Translations under genes and position numbers: made by a program
The notes under the pieces: generated by a model
What the model saw: only the letters and a program-made list of their open reading frames with translations
What the model was told of the DNA's origin: nothing
Databases searched by the model: none
Source of the DNA: Saccharopolyspora gloriosae
GTDB taxonomy: Bacteria > Actinomycetota > Actinomycetes > Mycobacteriales > Pseudonocardiaceae
NCBI RefSeq assembly: GCF_022828475.1
Contig: NZ_CP059557.1
Coordinates: forward strand, 2,356,001 to 2,420,000
Direction: 5' to 3'
Length of the DNA stretch: 64,000 nt
Shown here: positions 24,575 through 32,919 of the stretch, one piece after another
Layout: each line of letters opens with the position of its first letter
Numbering within the stretch: the first letter of the stretch is position 1

Positions 24575-26013
24575 TGTGGTGGTCGCAACGCCTGATGGTT
24601 TATGTGGTGGTGAGTAGATCACGGAGGCGTTGGGCTGGGGTGTGCCAGCCGAGTGTTTTGCGTGGTCGGTTGTTGAGTTGTTGGGCGACGTGTTCGAGGT
24701 CTTCGGGGCTGTGGATGCGGAGGTCGGTGCCTTTGGGGAAGTATTGGCGCAGGAGTCCGTTGGTGTTCTCGTTCGTTCCGCGTTGCCAGGGTGAGTGGGG
24801 GTCGCAGAAGTAGACCGGGACTCCGGTGGTGATGGTGAACTGTTTGTGTGCGGCCATTTCGCAGCCTTGGTCCCAGGTCAGGGAGCCGCGGAGGTGTTCG
24901 GGCAGGGTTTTGATCAGGGGGATCAGGACGTCGCGGACGGCTTCGGCGGTGTGTCTGCCGGGCAGGTGTCCGAGCAGGACGTAGCGGGTGGAGCGTTCGA
25001 CCAGGGTCACGATCGCGCTTTCGCTGCGGGTGCCGACGATCAGGTCGCCTTCCCAGTGGCCGGGCACGGCCCGGTCTTCGATCTGTGGTGGGCGTTCGGA
25101 GATCATCACCATGTCGTCGAATCGGGGCGTGCGCTGTTCGGGGCTGCGGTGTAGTGCGCGGCGGGTGCGTCCGGTGCGCAGCGCGTCGGCGAGTTCGCGC
25201 CGTAACCCGCCTCGTGCCTGGATGTAGATGGCTTGGTAGATCGTTTCGGGACTCACCCGCATGCCTTCGTCGTCGGGGAACTCGGTGACCAGAGCGTGAC
25301 AGATTTGCTCTGGTGACCATCGTTGCTGCAGGCCGGCGGTGACGTAGTCGCGTAACGGGCCGTGTTGGGCGAGTTTGGAGGCCTTCGGGCGTGCGCGGCT
25401 GGCGGCCCATGCCCGCTGCGCCCGGTGCGGCTGATATTCGCCGGCGACGCTGCGGTTGTCGATCTCGCGTTTGACCGTGGAGGGCGACCGGCCCAAAACA
25501 CGCCCGATCGCCCGCAACGACTCGCCCTGCCGCCACAAGTCAGCGATCGTTTCCCGTTCCGTCACCGTCAAAAACCGGGGGTGCAGCTCAGCTTCGACCA
25601 CCGCCAACGACAACACTGATCCACTAGTCACAGCGGTGTTGTAGTCGATCCTGTGCCCGTCCGGGTGCACCCGGGCATCACCGATCTTGCGGATCCCCCG
25701 ATCCCAATCAGCGGCAGTGCGCACATGCACCCCGACCCGTGCCGCAGCATCCCGCCTCGACACCCCGGACCCACGCAACTCGTCGTAGACCGCCCGGCCG
25801 GGATGCCCACGCCTGCCCGGTTTCCCACGACCACGAACACCCGCCCTCTTCGCCCACCCGAACGCCGTCGCAGGAGCCACCCCGGCCACCCGAGCAGCAC
25901 CCGCAATACAGCCCCCTTCACCCTCCAACACCTCGAAAAAACACGCCTTCAACCCCGCAACAACCACGACCCCCACAACCCCTCAAATCCAAGGCGTTGC
26001 AAGGACCGCTAGA
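24575..26013. mobile_element. IS30-family insertion sequence inserted in hairpin repeat H1
   Basis: An element of about 1.44 kb with one transposase gene on the minus strand. The imperfect terminal inverted repeats share the core GCAACGCCT (24585-24593) and its complement AGGCGTTGC (25992-26000); similarity continues weakly outwards. The exact outer ends and the target duplication cannot be fixed by eye. Both flanks belong to one copy of the H repeat, so the element sits in the loop of its hairpin. IS30-family elements are known to favour palindromic targets. Confidence 0.85.
24600..25976 (-). CDS. IS30-family transposase
   Basis: A 458-residue DDE recombinase that looks full length. N-terminal helix-turn-helix regions include ATAFGWAKRAGVRG and the IS30-type ETIADLWRQGESLRAIGRVLGRSPSTVKREI. 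The catalytic core shows the first Asp in GHWEGDLIVGT, the second in LTWDQGCEM and the Glu in NENTNGLLRQYFPKGTD, followed by LNNRPRKTLGWHTPAQRL. No frameshift or stop is seen, so it may be active. Translation starts at GTG. It covers almost the whole element. Confidence 0.93.
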   Translation of the reverse strand: MGVVVVAGLKACFFEVLEGEGGCIAGAARVAGVAPATAFGWAKRAGVRGRGKPGRRGHPGRAVYDELRGSGVSRRDAAARVGVHVRTAADWDRGIRKIGDARVHPDGHRIDYNTAVTSGSVLSLAVVEAELHPRFLTVTERETIADLWRQGESLRAIGRVLGRSPSTVKREIDNRSVAGEYQPHRAQRAWAASRARPKASKLAQHGPLRDYVTAGLQQRWSPEQICHALVTEFPDDEGMRVSPETIYQAIYIQARGGLRRELADALRTGRTRRALHRSPEQRTPRFDDMVMISERPPQIEDRAVPGHWEGDLIVGTRSESAIVTLVERSTRYVLLGHLPGRHTAEAVRDVLIPLIKTLPEHLRGSLTWDQGCEMAAHKQFTITTGVPVYFCDPHSPWQRGTNENTNGLLRQYFPKGTDLRIHSPEDLEHVAQQLNNRPRKTLGWHTPAQRLRDLLTTT

Positions 26014-26125
26014 ACCCGCCCGGTGTCACCGGTCACAAGGGGACATTCACCTGGTGACGCCAGTGGAGCGCATGGCCCGTTCGACCGGTGGGGTCGGAGG
26101 AGGCGTTCACCCGGGAGGCTCCCCG
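26010..26125 (+). repeat. Right part of hairpin repeat H1
   Basis: Holds ACCGGTCACAAGGGGACATTCACCTG, then GTGGAGCGCATGGCC and GAGGAGGCGTTCACC, in the same order as the intact copies at 33689 and (inverted) 57507. It lies between the convergent MFS and SixA-type genes. Confidence 0.75.
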
Positions 26126-26141
26126 GTGAGGTCGTCGGGGT

Positions 26142-26618
26142 TCAGCCTCGGGGCGTGGCGGTTTCCTGGAGGGTGGCCCAGCCGGGTTCGAGCTGCGACC
26201 ACGATCCGGTGCCGCTGAGGACCGCGATCTCCGCCGTCTTGAGCTCGTGCGGTGCGCCGGTGAGGACCGCGACCAAGTCTTCGAGACCGGGGTTGTGGCC
26301 GACGAGCAGCGCGGTCTCCGCCTCGTCGGGGAGCTCGTTGAGCACCGCGATCAGCTCACCGGCCGACGCGCCGTAGAGGCGCTTGTCGTGCCGGGTCTCG
26401 GCTTTGCCGGTCACGTCCGCGATCAGCTGCCACGTGCGCCGCGCCCGCTTGGCGGGGGAGCACAGCGCGAAACCGATGTCGGGTACCCGCTCGGCCAGCC
26501 ACCTCCCCGCTTCCGGAGCGTCCCGTTCGCCGCGTTCCGTGAGCGGGCGTTCGAAGTCGTCGACGTCGTCCGGCCACGCCGACTTCGCGTGCCTGCACAC
26601 CACCAGAGTGCGTGTCAT
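26142..26618 (-). CDS. SixA-type histidine phosphatase
   Basis: A 158-residue histidine-phosphatase superfamily protein. The phosphohistidine motif is in TLVVCRHAKSAW (R-H at about 9-10), the conserved arginine in SPAKRARRTW, and the second catalytic histidine in LLVGHNPGLEDL. Compactness and the R-H-A-K start mark the SixA group, which removes phosphate from phosphohistidine proteins. The ATG at 26618 is favoured over GTG 26624 by spacing from GAGGAAC. The 334-base gap on its upstream side (26619-26952) shows no other gene. Confidence 0.85.
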   Translation of the reverse strand: MTRTLVVCRHAKSAWPDDVDDFERPLTERGERDAPEAGRWLAERVPDIGFALCSPAKRARRTWQLIADVTGKAETRHDKRLYGASAGELIAVLNELPDEAETALLVGHNPGLEDLVAVLTGAPHELKTAEIAVLSGTGSWSQLEPGWATLQETATPRG

Positions 26619-26952
26619 CGCCACCGTTCCTCATCGTCGTACCGTCCAGGGTAGTCGGCGCAACGCCGTTCGGCGCGCCTCTTTGATCTTGCTCGGTGCA
26701 GGACCGGGCGGAACGTCCCGATCGGCCGGACCGCGAAGGACGATCCGGATGAGGTGCACGGGCGGAGCAGCCGGTTCCGCGCCGACGTGGTGCGCCGTGC
26801 CTTCGAGCCATCCCGCGCAGCGTGATCGGGGCGGCCGCGCTGCCGAGATCCGCGCAGGCAGCCGCTCGCCGACCCGGCGAATCCGGCCACCGGGTTCCTG
26901 CCGGAGGCTCACGCCGTGAACCTTCATCGCGGAACCCGGCGCACCAGGACGG

Positions 26953-28179
26953 TCAGGCGTTCCCGAGCCGCACCGGGAGGTGCTGGGGACCGTTGGAGAT
27001 GAACGACTCCGCGGACTTCAGCTCCCCGGCGGGCACCGCCAGGCTCAGCTCCGGGAAGCGGTCGAACAGGGCGGGCAGCGCGATGTGCGCCTCCAGCCTG
27101 GCCAGCGCCGCACCCAGGCAGAAGTGCGGGCCGTAGCCGAACGCCAGGTGATCCCGGGCGCCGCGCCGCGCGTCGAAGACCTCCGGTGCGTCGTAGTGGC
27201 CCGGGTCGCGGTTCGCCGCCGCGTACGAGGCCAGGATCGCATCGCCTTCGGCGATGACGGTGCCGTCGGCGAGCTTGATCTCCGTGGTGGCGAACCGCAG
27301 CGGCACGTTCGCCAGCGCGGGCTGCCAGCGCAACGTCTCCTCCACGACGTCGTCCCAGCTCAGATCGCCCGCCCGCAACGCGGCGCGCTGCTCGGGGTGC
27401 GTCGTGAGCGCCACGACCGCCTGCCCGAGCAGGTTCACCGTCGTCTCGTGCCCGGCGCCGATCATCAGGATCAGCGTGTCCGCGAGTTCCCGTTCGCTGA
27501 GCCGGTTCTGCTCCTCGTCGCGGGCCGCGAGCAGCCCGCTGGTGAGGTCATCGCCCGGGTTGTGGCGCTTCGACTCGATCAGGTCGGTGAGGAACCGCCC
27601 CATCTCGACGGCCGTCGCCGCCGTCTCCTCCGGAGTGGCCGACGTGCGGAACACCTCGTCGACGATGTGGCGCAGCTTTCCGGCCAGCTCGGCGGGCACC
27701 CCGAACAAGTCGGTGATCACCGCGATCGGCAGCGGATACGTGAACGCCGCGCGCAGATCCGTCGGCTCGTCCGAACCAGCCAGCTCGTCGAGCAGCTCCG
27801 CCGTGATCTGCTCGATGCGCGGGCGCAGCGCCTCCACCCGGCGCGGCGTGAACGCCTTCGAGACCAGGCCGCGCAGTCGCGTGTGCTCCGAGCCGAACGC
27901 GGTGAACATGTTGTCCACGCCCACCCAGGAGATCAACGGCCAGTCACCCGGCACCTCACCGTTGATCCACGCCGGCCAGTGCTGCCGCGGATCCTTCGAC
28001 ACCCGCGGATCCGCCAGCAGGCCGCGCAGCTCCCCGTGATCCGTGACCACCCACGCCGGAATGTCCCCGGGCAGCGTCACCAGGGCCGCGGAGCCGTGCG
28101 CGCGCAACCGGTCGGCTTCCCCGTGCACGTCGGCACCGGCCGGATCAAGAGCGGCTACGGGGCACTGTGATGGGGGCAT
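26953..28179 (-). CDS. Cytochrome P450, CYP154-like (conservon member)
   Basis: A 408-residue soluble bacterial P450 with all hallmarks: I-helix MIGAGHETTVNL, EXXR in VVEETLRWQP, and heme ligand loop FGYGPHFCLGAALARLE. The ATG at 28179 has AGGAGG six bases upstream. It overlaps the end of the other P450 gene by 25 bases, so the two are coupled. In Streptomyces conservons a CYP157 and a CYP154 gene follow the GTPase gene in just this order, and CYP154 members hydroxylate macrolide- or steroid-like substrates. It is the last gene of the operon, and its substrate is unknown. Confidence 0.88.
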   Translation of the reverse strand: MPPSQCPVAALDPAGADVHGEADRLRAHGSAALVTLPGDIPAWVVTDHGELRGLLADPRVSKDPRQHWPAWINGEVPGDWPLISWVGVDNMFTAFGSEHTRLRGLVSKAFTPRRVEALRPRIEQITAELLDELAGSDEPTDLRAAFTYPLPIAVITDLFGVPAELAGKLRHIVDEVFRTSATPEETAATAVEMGRFLTDLIESKRHNPGDDLTSGLLAARDEEQNRLSERELADTLILMIGAGHETTVNLLGQAVVALTTHPEQRAALRAGDLSWDDVVEETLRWQPALANVPLRFATTEIKLADGTVIAEGDAILASYAAANRDPGHYDAPEVFDARRGARDHLAFGYGPHFCLGAALARLEAHIALPALFDRFPELSLAVPAGELKSAESFISNGPQHLPVRLGNA

Positions 28180-29411
28180 TCGGATCCTCCTGTGGCGGGT
28201 TCGGCGAGAGTGGTCACCGCTGGGAAGCGCACCGGAAGGGCCGTCAAAGCCCGGTGGAAAGGCCCCGGCCGCCACTGCAGCGGTTGCTGATCATCCAGCT
28301 CGACTTCGGGAACGTAGTCCAAAAGCGTTTCCAGCGCCACGGTCGCGATCAAGCGCGCGGGCCTGCTCGCCGGGCAGGTGTGCGCGCCCGCGCTGAACGC
28401 GAGATGAGCCCGGTTCCCGGCCGGAACCGGGCCGTTGGGATGCAGCGCCGGGTCCGTGTTGATCGCCGCCATGGAGATCACCACCGGCTCGTCGGCGGGC
28501 AGCGCCACCTGCCCCAGGTGCAACGCGTGCCGCGGATAGGTGATCGCGTAGTTCGTCAGCGGCGTGAACCGCCACAGCACGTCGTCGAGGGCCTCGTCCA
28601 GCGCGACGCTGCCGGTGGCCACCGCGTCGGCCACCCGGTGCTCGGTCAGCAGCAGGTACAGCGCGTTCGCGATCCAGTTGCCCAGCGGTTCCGCGCCCGC
28701 GCCCATCGTGACGATCAGCTGGTGCACGAGCTCGTCGTCGTCGAGCCCGTGCGGGTGCTCGATCATCCGGGTGGTGACGTCGTCGCCGGGAGTGGCGCGC
28801 TTGTAGCGGACCAGGTCGGCGACGCTCGTCTCCAGGTACTGGTTCGCCAGCTGCGGATCGGTGCCGTCCCACAGCGCGGCGATCGCGGCGACCATGTCCT
28901 GCGCGATCTCCGCAGGGCAGCCGAACATCTGCTGCAGCACCAGCAACGGCAGCTGCGCCGCGTACTCGCCGAGCAGATCCGCGTGGCCGCGGCCGGTGAA
29001 ACCTTGGATCAGGTTGATCGCGCTGGACTGCACGAATCGCCGCAGCTGGGCCGGTTTCACCGCGGCCAGGCTGTTCTCCACCGGCGGGCGCAGCCGCGCG
29101 TGGCGCTCACCGTCGGCGAACAACGTGTTCGGCCGCCACGACATCATCGGCAGCACCGGGGAGTCCGGGGGAGCGATGTCCTGCCAGCGGCGCGAATCCT
29201 TCACGAACACGTGCGGACTGCGCAGCACCTGCAACGCCGTGTCGTAGTCCACCACCAGCATCGCGGGCACGTCCGGCGCCAGCAGCACCGGCACGATCGG
29301 CCCCCGCGCGCGCAGCTGCGAGTACACGTCCTCCGGGTTGGCGGTGAACTCCTCGCCGTAGAGCGGGACTCGGCCGTGCTGATCGAGGTGGCCAGGGGAA
29401 AGGGCGGTCAT
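28155..29411 (-). CDS. Cytochrome P450, CYP157-like, lacking the EXXR motif
   Basis: A 418-residue P450. The heme loop FSAGAHTCPASRPARL keeps the cysteine but has Ala for the usual Gly after it. The I-helix MGAGAEPLGNW lacks the acid-threonine pair. The EXXR site reads DDVLWRF, so the arginine is replaced by Trp. CYP157 proteins of Streptomyces are known to lack EXXR (an E-Q-S-L-W variant has been described), and they sit in conservons before a CYP154, as here. The ATG at 29411 follows GGAG. The frame is intact and codon use normal, so this is a variant and not a decayed gene. It could be a partner or scaffold for the CYP154-like enzyme. Confidence 0.85.
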   Translation of the reverse strand: MTALSPGHLDQHGRVPLYGEEFTANPEDVYSQLRARGPIVPVLLAPDVPAMLVVDYDTALQVLRSPHVFVKDSRRWQDIAPPDSPVLPMMSWRPNTLFADGERHARLRPPVENSLAAVKPAQLRRFVQSSAINLIQGFTGRGHADLLGEYAAQLPLLVLQQMFGCPAEIAQDMVAAIAALWDGTDPQLANQYLETSVADLVRYKRATPGDDVTTRMIEHPHGLDDDELVHQLIVTMGAGAEPLGNWIANALYLLLTEHRVADAVATGSVALDEALDDVLWRFTPLTNYAITYPRHALHLGQVALPADEPVVISMAAINTDPALHPNGPVPAGNRAHLAFSAGAHTCPASRPARLIATVALETLLDYVPEVELDDQQPLQWRPGPFHRALTALPVRFPAVTTLAEPATGGSECPHHSAP

Positions 29412-29454
29412 GGTGGACTCCGTGTTGCAGCTTGCAGGGCGGCCTGCGTAGTGG

Positions 29455-29645
29455 GTCGGGTGGCGGAACCTCAGTTGCTTCCTCGCCGCGGGATCTTTTT
29501 CCCGAGCGGCTCCGCCATGAGGGAAAAAGCCGTCCTCGCGGGGAAGCCACTGAGAACCCGGCGCGGTGCCGGTTGCTCTAGCTGGTCACCGCTCATCGGC
29601 TTCGCCGCTGACAAGACGACGACCAAAAGACCATTCCGCCCGGGA
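29455..29645 (+). repeat. Intergenic repeat R1, copy b
   Basis: A full-length copy: left part GTGGGTCGGG...GGAACCTCAG...CTTCCTCGCCGCGGGATC, a local hairpin (TTTTTCCC...GGGAAAAA, 29497-29526), then CTGAGAACCCG, TGGTCACCGCTCATCGG and CGCCGCTGACAAGACGACGA. It fills the gap between cvnD and the first P450 gene inside the conservon. Confidence 0.85.
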
Positions 29646-29708
29646 CCGCGAAGAATTGTGTTGCGGCGAGGGGAATTCGCGGGTGCGCCGGTGACCGCGC
29701 GGCGCCCC

Positions 29709-30341
29709 TCACAGCCGCACCGTCGGATCCGCCGCGTGCCTGCCCGCCGACGAAGCGGCCAGCACGTGCTCGACGAGTTCGATCATGACCCGCGCGCAGG
29801 ACGCCTCATGCCGCACGTCGCACACGGCGACGGGCGTGGCCGGATCCGGGTCGAGCGCTTCCCGCAGCTCCGCCACCGTGTGCACCGGAGCGTCGTCGAA
29901 CGCGTTCACCGCGATCGCGTACGGCAAGCCGAGGTCCTCCACGCGGTCCATCACCTCGAACGAATCCGCCAGCCGCCGCGTGTCCGCCAGCACCAGCGCG
30001 CCCAGCGCGTTCCTCGCCAGCGTCCGCCACAGGTACGTGAACCGCTGCTGACCGGGAGTGCCGAACAGGTACAGCACCAGCTGATCGTTGAGGGTGCGGC
30101 GCCCGAAGTCCAGCGCCACCGTGGTCGTCGACTTCGCCGGTGTGAGCCGCAGATCGTCCACGCTCTCGCTGGCCGAGGTCAGCGACTCCTCGGTGTGCAG
30201 CGGCTCGATCTCCGACATGGTGTCGACGAAGGTGGTCTTGCCGACCCCCGCCGGGCCGACCACCAGGATCTTCGCCGAGCGCCGCACCGTCGGGGCCACG
30301 TAGGCCGACTCAGGCGGAAGTGTCCAGGCGGCGGAGTCCAT
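29709..30341 (-). CDS. cvnD: Conservon GTP-binding protein
   Basis: A 210-residue small GTPase-like protein. The P-loop GPAGVGKTT is at 29-37, the G3-like motif FGTPGQQRF near 93, and N-A-F-D in place of NKxD near 147. It is the Ras-like member of the four-gene conservon, thought to form a membrane complex with the sensor-like CvnA, the roadblock CvnB and the DUF742 CvnC, resembling a eukaryotic G-protein system. It overlaps the end of cvnC by 32 bases if the ATG at 30341 is used; GTG 30299 would avoid the overlap. Confidence 0.92.
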   Translation of the reverse strand: MDSAAWTLPPESAYVAPTVRRSAKILVVGPAGVGKTTFVDTMSEIEPLHTEESLTSASESVDDLRLTPAKSTTTVALDFGRRTLNDQLVLYLFGTPGQQRFTYLWRTLARNALGALVLADTRRLADSFEVMDRVEDLGLPYAIAVNAFDDAPVHTVAELREALDPDPATPVAVCDVRHEASCARVMIELVEHVLAASSAGRHAADPTVRL

Positions 30342-30678
30342 TGAGCACCTCCTGCAGCAGGTCCGGGCTGGGAACCGACGACGGGCGTTCCGTCGAGGCC
30401 GGTATCAGGTAGCCCTCATCGATCAGGTCGGACACCACGACCAGCGTGACCGTCAGCGGCAGCCCGGCGTGCGCGGCGACTTCGGCCACCGCCAGCGCAC
30501 CGCCTTGCGCCACCTGCACGATCCGGCGGCGATCCGGGTCGAGCTCGGACATCGTGCCGCGCGCCACGGCCCGCACCAGCGCGGCGGGTTCCATCTGGTG
30601 CTCCGCGTGGGCACGTCCCCGCGTGAGCACGTACGACCGCACCAGGTCCGACTCCCGCCGATGCGGCCCCGGGCTCAC
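30310..30678 (-). CDS. cvnC: Conservon DUF742 protein
   Basis: A 122-residue protein with the DUF742 pattern: LVRSYVLTRGR near the N-terminus, then EPAALVRAVARG, then a winged-helix-like part (DRRRIVQVAQGGALAVAEVAAHAGLPLTVTLVVVSDLIDEGYL). GTG 30678 overlaps the cvnB stop in a GTGA, which fixes the start better than the longer open frame. The family is known only as a partner in conservons, where it may link roadblock and GTPase. Confidence 0.9.
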   Translation of the reverse strand: MSPGPHRRESDLVRSYVLTRGRAHAEHQMEPAALVRAVARGTMSELDPDRRRIVQVAQGGALAVAEVAAHAGLPLTVTLVVVSDLIDEGYLIPASTERPSSVPSPDLLQEVLNGLRRLDTSA

Positions 30679-31100
30679 GTGTGCCGCCCGGCGGCGGTAC
30701 GCGCAGCCGTGCCCATCTCTTGCCCGAGGCGCTTGGCCGTCACCTGCATTTCGGTCGACACCACTCCCAGATCGGTGTCGGCGTCGGTCACGAGGACCAG
30801 ATACGACTCCTCGCCGAACGGTTGCAGCAACTGGTAGCCCTGCGAGTGCTGCACCAGGACCTGCTCGAAACCGGTGGTGGGGTAGCCCAGCGGTTCCATC
30901 CCGTGCCGGGCGCAGGCTTGCAGCGGGGAGCTGACCGCCGCCCACCGCTCGGCATCGGCCTGGTCGAGGCCGGTGTTCTTGACCAGGAGCATCCCGTCAC
31001 CGGACACCGCGATCGCCGCCCGGATACCGGACTGCTCGACGAGGTCGTCGAGCACCCAGCTCCGGTCGGGTTTCGGAGCCGTCGGGGCCGTCTCGGTCAT
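30675..31100 (-). CDS. cvnB: Conservon roadblock/LC7 protein
   Basis: A 141-residue roadblock/LC7-domain protein: SWVLDDLVEQSGIRAAIAVSGDGMLL and GYQLLQPFGEESYLVLVTDADTDLGVV are the typical paired strands, and MQVTAKRLGQEMG forms the last helix. Roadblock proteins of this kind can act on the GTPase (cvnD) as in MglB-MglA. The ATG at 31100 overlaps the cvnA stop (ATGA). Confidence 0.92.
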   Translation of the reverse strand: MTETAPTAPKPDRSWVLDDLVEQSGIRAAIAVSGDGMLLVKNTGLDQADAERWAAVSSPLQACARHGMEPLGYPTTGFEQVLVQHSQGYQLLQPFGEESYLVLVTDADTDLGVVSTEMQVTAKRLGQEMGTAARTAAGRHT

Positions 31101-32479
31101 GCGTCTGCATCCCTTCTGGAAATGGACGTGTTCGCCGCATCCGACTGCTCGGAATCGGGCAACGCCTGCGCGGTGGCTGAGAACTCCGCGGCGGAGTTGG
31201 CGCCCGTCGCGCGTTGCAGGCCGCGCAGGCTCTGCGCGGCGTCGGCGGTGCGCCGCTGCGCCCCGTCGGCGATGGCCTGCACCGGCGCCGCGTCGCCGTC
31301 GGGCGCGGACAGATCGCCGGAGCGGGTCATGGTGCGGCGCGGGCGCTTCGGCAATCCGGCGGAGGTGGTGACGGGCTCCGCCGGTTCGGGCTGGCGGTGG
31401 CGGGGCGCGGGCTCGCTGACCGGCTCTCCGAACGTGGCGGGCTCGGGGACGAACGAGCTCGGCTCGGCTGCGAACGCGACGGGATCGGCCTGCTCCGGCG
31501 TGGCTGGGGTCGCTTCGCCACCGGGCGTGGGCTGCGGGTTGAGCGTGGTCAGCAGGGTGTGCGGCACCAGCAGGACCGCGCGCAGCCCGCCGCGGCTGGA
31601 CGCGGCGTCCAGCCGCACCGTGAAGTCGTAGTTCGCGGCCAGCACGCTGCACCCGGCCAGCCCGGTGCGCGGCGGATTGCCCAGCTCGGTCAGCTCGATC
31701 TCGGAGGCGCCGCGGGCCAGCAGGGCGTTCGCCTGGTGCAACGCGTCCGGCGGCATGCCCACTCCGCCGTCATGGATCTCCAGCGACACCCCGTGGTACT
31801 CGGCGGTGATCATCACGTCCACCGGTGCGGTGGGCGGCGAGGAACGAGTCGCGTTGTCCAGCAGCTCCGCCAGTGCCGCGCTCAGCGGCTCCACGACCCG
31901 GCCCAGCACCGCCGTCGTAGTGTCCCGAGTGGACAGTCGGACTCGTTCGTAGTCGTGGATGCGCGACTGCGCGGCCCCGACCAGCCGCGCCATCAGTTGC
32001 GGACTGCGCTGCTGGCCCGGCGGCGAACCGCACAGCACCGTCACCAGCTGGGCGCGGCGCTGAGCCTGCGCCAGCAGATGATCGATCGGCAGCAGGTCTT
32101 CCAGCACGTCAGGGCCGTGAGAGCGCTGCATCTGGTGCAGCCGATCCGCCGCGTTGTTGGTCAGCGCAAGGATTCGGCGCATCGTGCCGCCGAGCGATTC
32201 CTGAACTCCCTGCACGACATCGCGCCGGAACACCTCGTCCGGCTGTGCGGTGAGCGGGGCCTCCAGCACCGGCGCCGGCGGCTCCGGGGGCAGTGCCTGC
32301 TCCGGAGGCGGCGGCTGCATCGGCTCGGGCTGCGCCGGTGGCGCGAGCGCGGCCGTCGACCACTGTTCGATCTCCTTGTGCTGTTGGCGCAACCGAGCGC
32401 TCAACAACGCCACCGCGGCCCCGAGCAGCACGACCAGGACAACCAGGCCGCCGAGTATCCACCCTGTCGTTTGTTGCAT
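31097..32479 (-). CDS. cvnA: Conservon sensor-kinase-like membrane protein
   Basis: A 460-residue protein. One N-terminal membrane helix (TGWILGGLVVLVVLLGAAVALL, about 5-26) leads to a proline-rich linker. A dimerisation-like helix (LGGTMRRILALTNNAADRLHQMQRSH) and an HATPase_c domain follow (ALAELLDNATRSSPP N-box, LEIHDGGVGMP G1 box, GLAGCSVLAANY). The last 130 residues are disordered. There is no clear phospho-acceptor histidine H-box, as usual in conservon sensors. Start ATG 32479 has GAGG close upstream; ATG 32494 is also possible. It is the first gene of the operon; the 440-base gap 32480-32919 upstream holds no gene. Confidence 0.9.
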   Translation of the reverse strand: MQQTTGWILGGLVVLVVLLGAAVALLSARLRQQHKEIEQWSTAALAPPAQPEPMQPPPPEQALPPEPPAPVLEAPLTAQPDEVFRRDVVQGVQESLGGTMRRILALTNNAADRLHQMQRSHGPDVLEDLLPIDHLLAQAQRRAQLVTVLCGSPPGQQRSPQLMARLVGAAQSRIHDYERVRLSTRDTTTAVLGRVVEPLSAALAELLDNATRSSPPTAPVDVMITAEYHGVSLEIHDGGVGMPPDALHQANALLARGASEIELTELGNPPRTGLAGCSVLAANYDFTVRLDAASSRGGLRAVLLVPHTLLTTLNPQPTPGGEATPATPEQADPVAFAAEPSSFVPEPATFGEPVSEPAPRHRQPEPAEPVTTSAGLPKRPRRTMTRSGDLSAPDGDAAPVQAIADGAQRRTADAAQSLRGLQRATGANSAAEFSATAQALPDSEQSDAANTSISRRDADA

Positions 32480-32906
32480 CGCGTCCTCACCCATCCCGCG
32501 CCACCGCACGGGTCCTCGGCCGTACCAGCCGGCACGTGGCACTGCGTACGCAGCGCCACGGCGCACGCGGGCCACCGTAGCGAATGTTGATCACATTGCG
32601 TACTCTTGGTCGCTTTGGCGACGTTCCGCGGGAAAATTGTGATAGGCGCTACTCCGATGGGCCTATATCGGCATTGCGCGGAATGCCCGTATCTGCTCCG
32701 GGCGTAGCGGTCTCGCGTTCGGGGAGCGGTGGCGGCGCCGTCGTCGAGCGAGCTGTGGCGGCCCTTCGCGGGGTGTTCGCCCGAGTCGGCGTGATCACGG
32801 ATCGAGTCGGATCGTGCGCGTCCGGTGTCCGGGCTCGGCGGGCGGCATCGGTGCAGGTCCGCGCGTTCCAGCGGAGCCGGTCCCGAGACCAGTGGGTTGA
32901 TCTTCA

Positions 32907-32912
32907 TATGAT
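32907..32912 (+). promoter_or_regulatory. -10 box of a leaderless transcript
   Basis: TATGAT lies seven bases before the ATG at 32920, and no ribosome site is present. No matching -35 was found. Confidence 0.55.
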
Positions 32913-32919
32913 GTTGTGA

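Noticed and set aside
26619-26952. Several short frames between SixA and the CYP154-like gene
   Set aside because: Mutually overlapping on both strands, no start signals and no recognisable sequence.
28155-29411. EXXR-less P450 as a pseudogene
   Set aside because: The frame is full length, the heme cysteine is kept, the gene is coupled to its neighbour, and CYP157 members naturally lack EXXR.
26953-29411. Two P450s as part of a secondary-metabolite cluster
   Set aside because: No synthase or tailoring genes nearby; order and overlaps are those of a conservon.
28167-30344. A 725-codon plus-strand frame across the P450 and cvnD genes
   Set aside because: Antisense shadow of three well-supported minus-strand genes; no recognisable domain.
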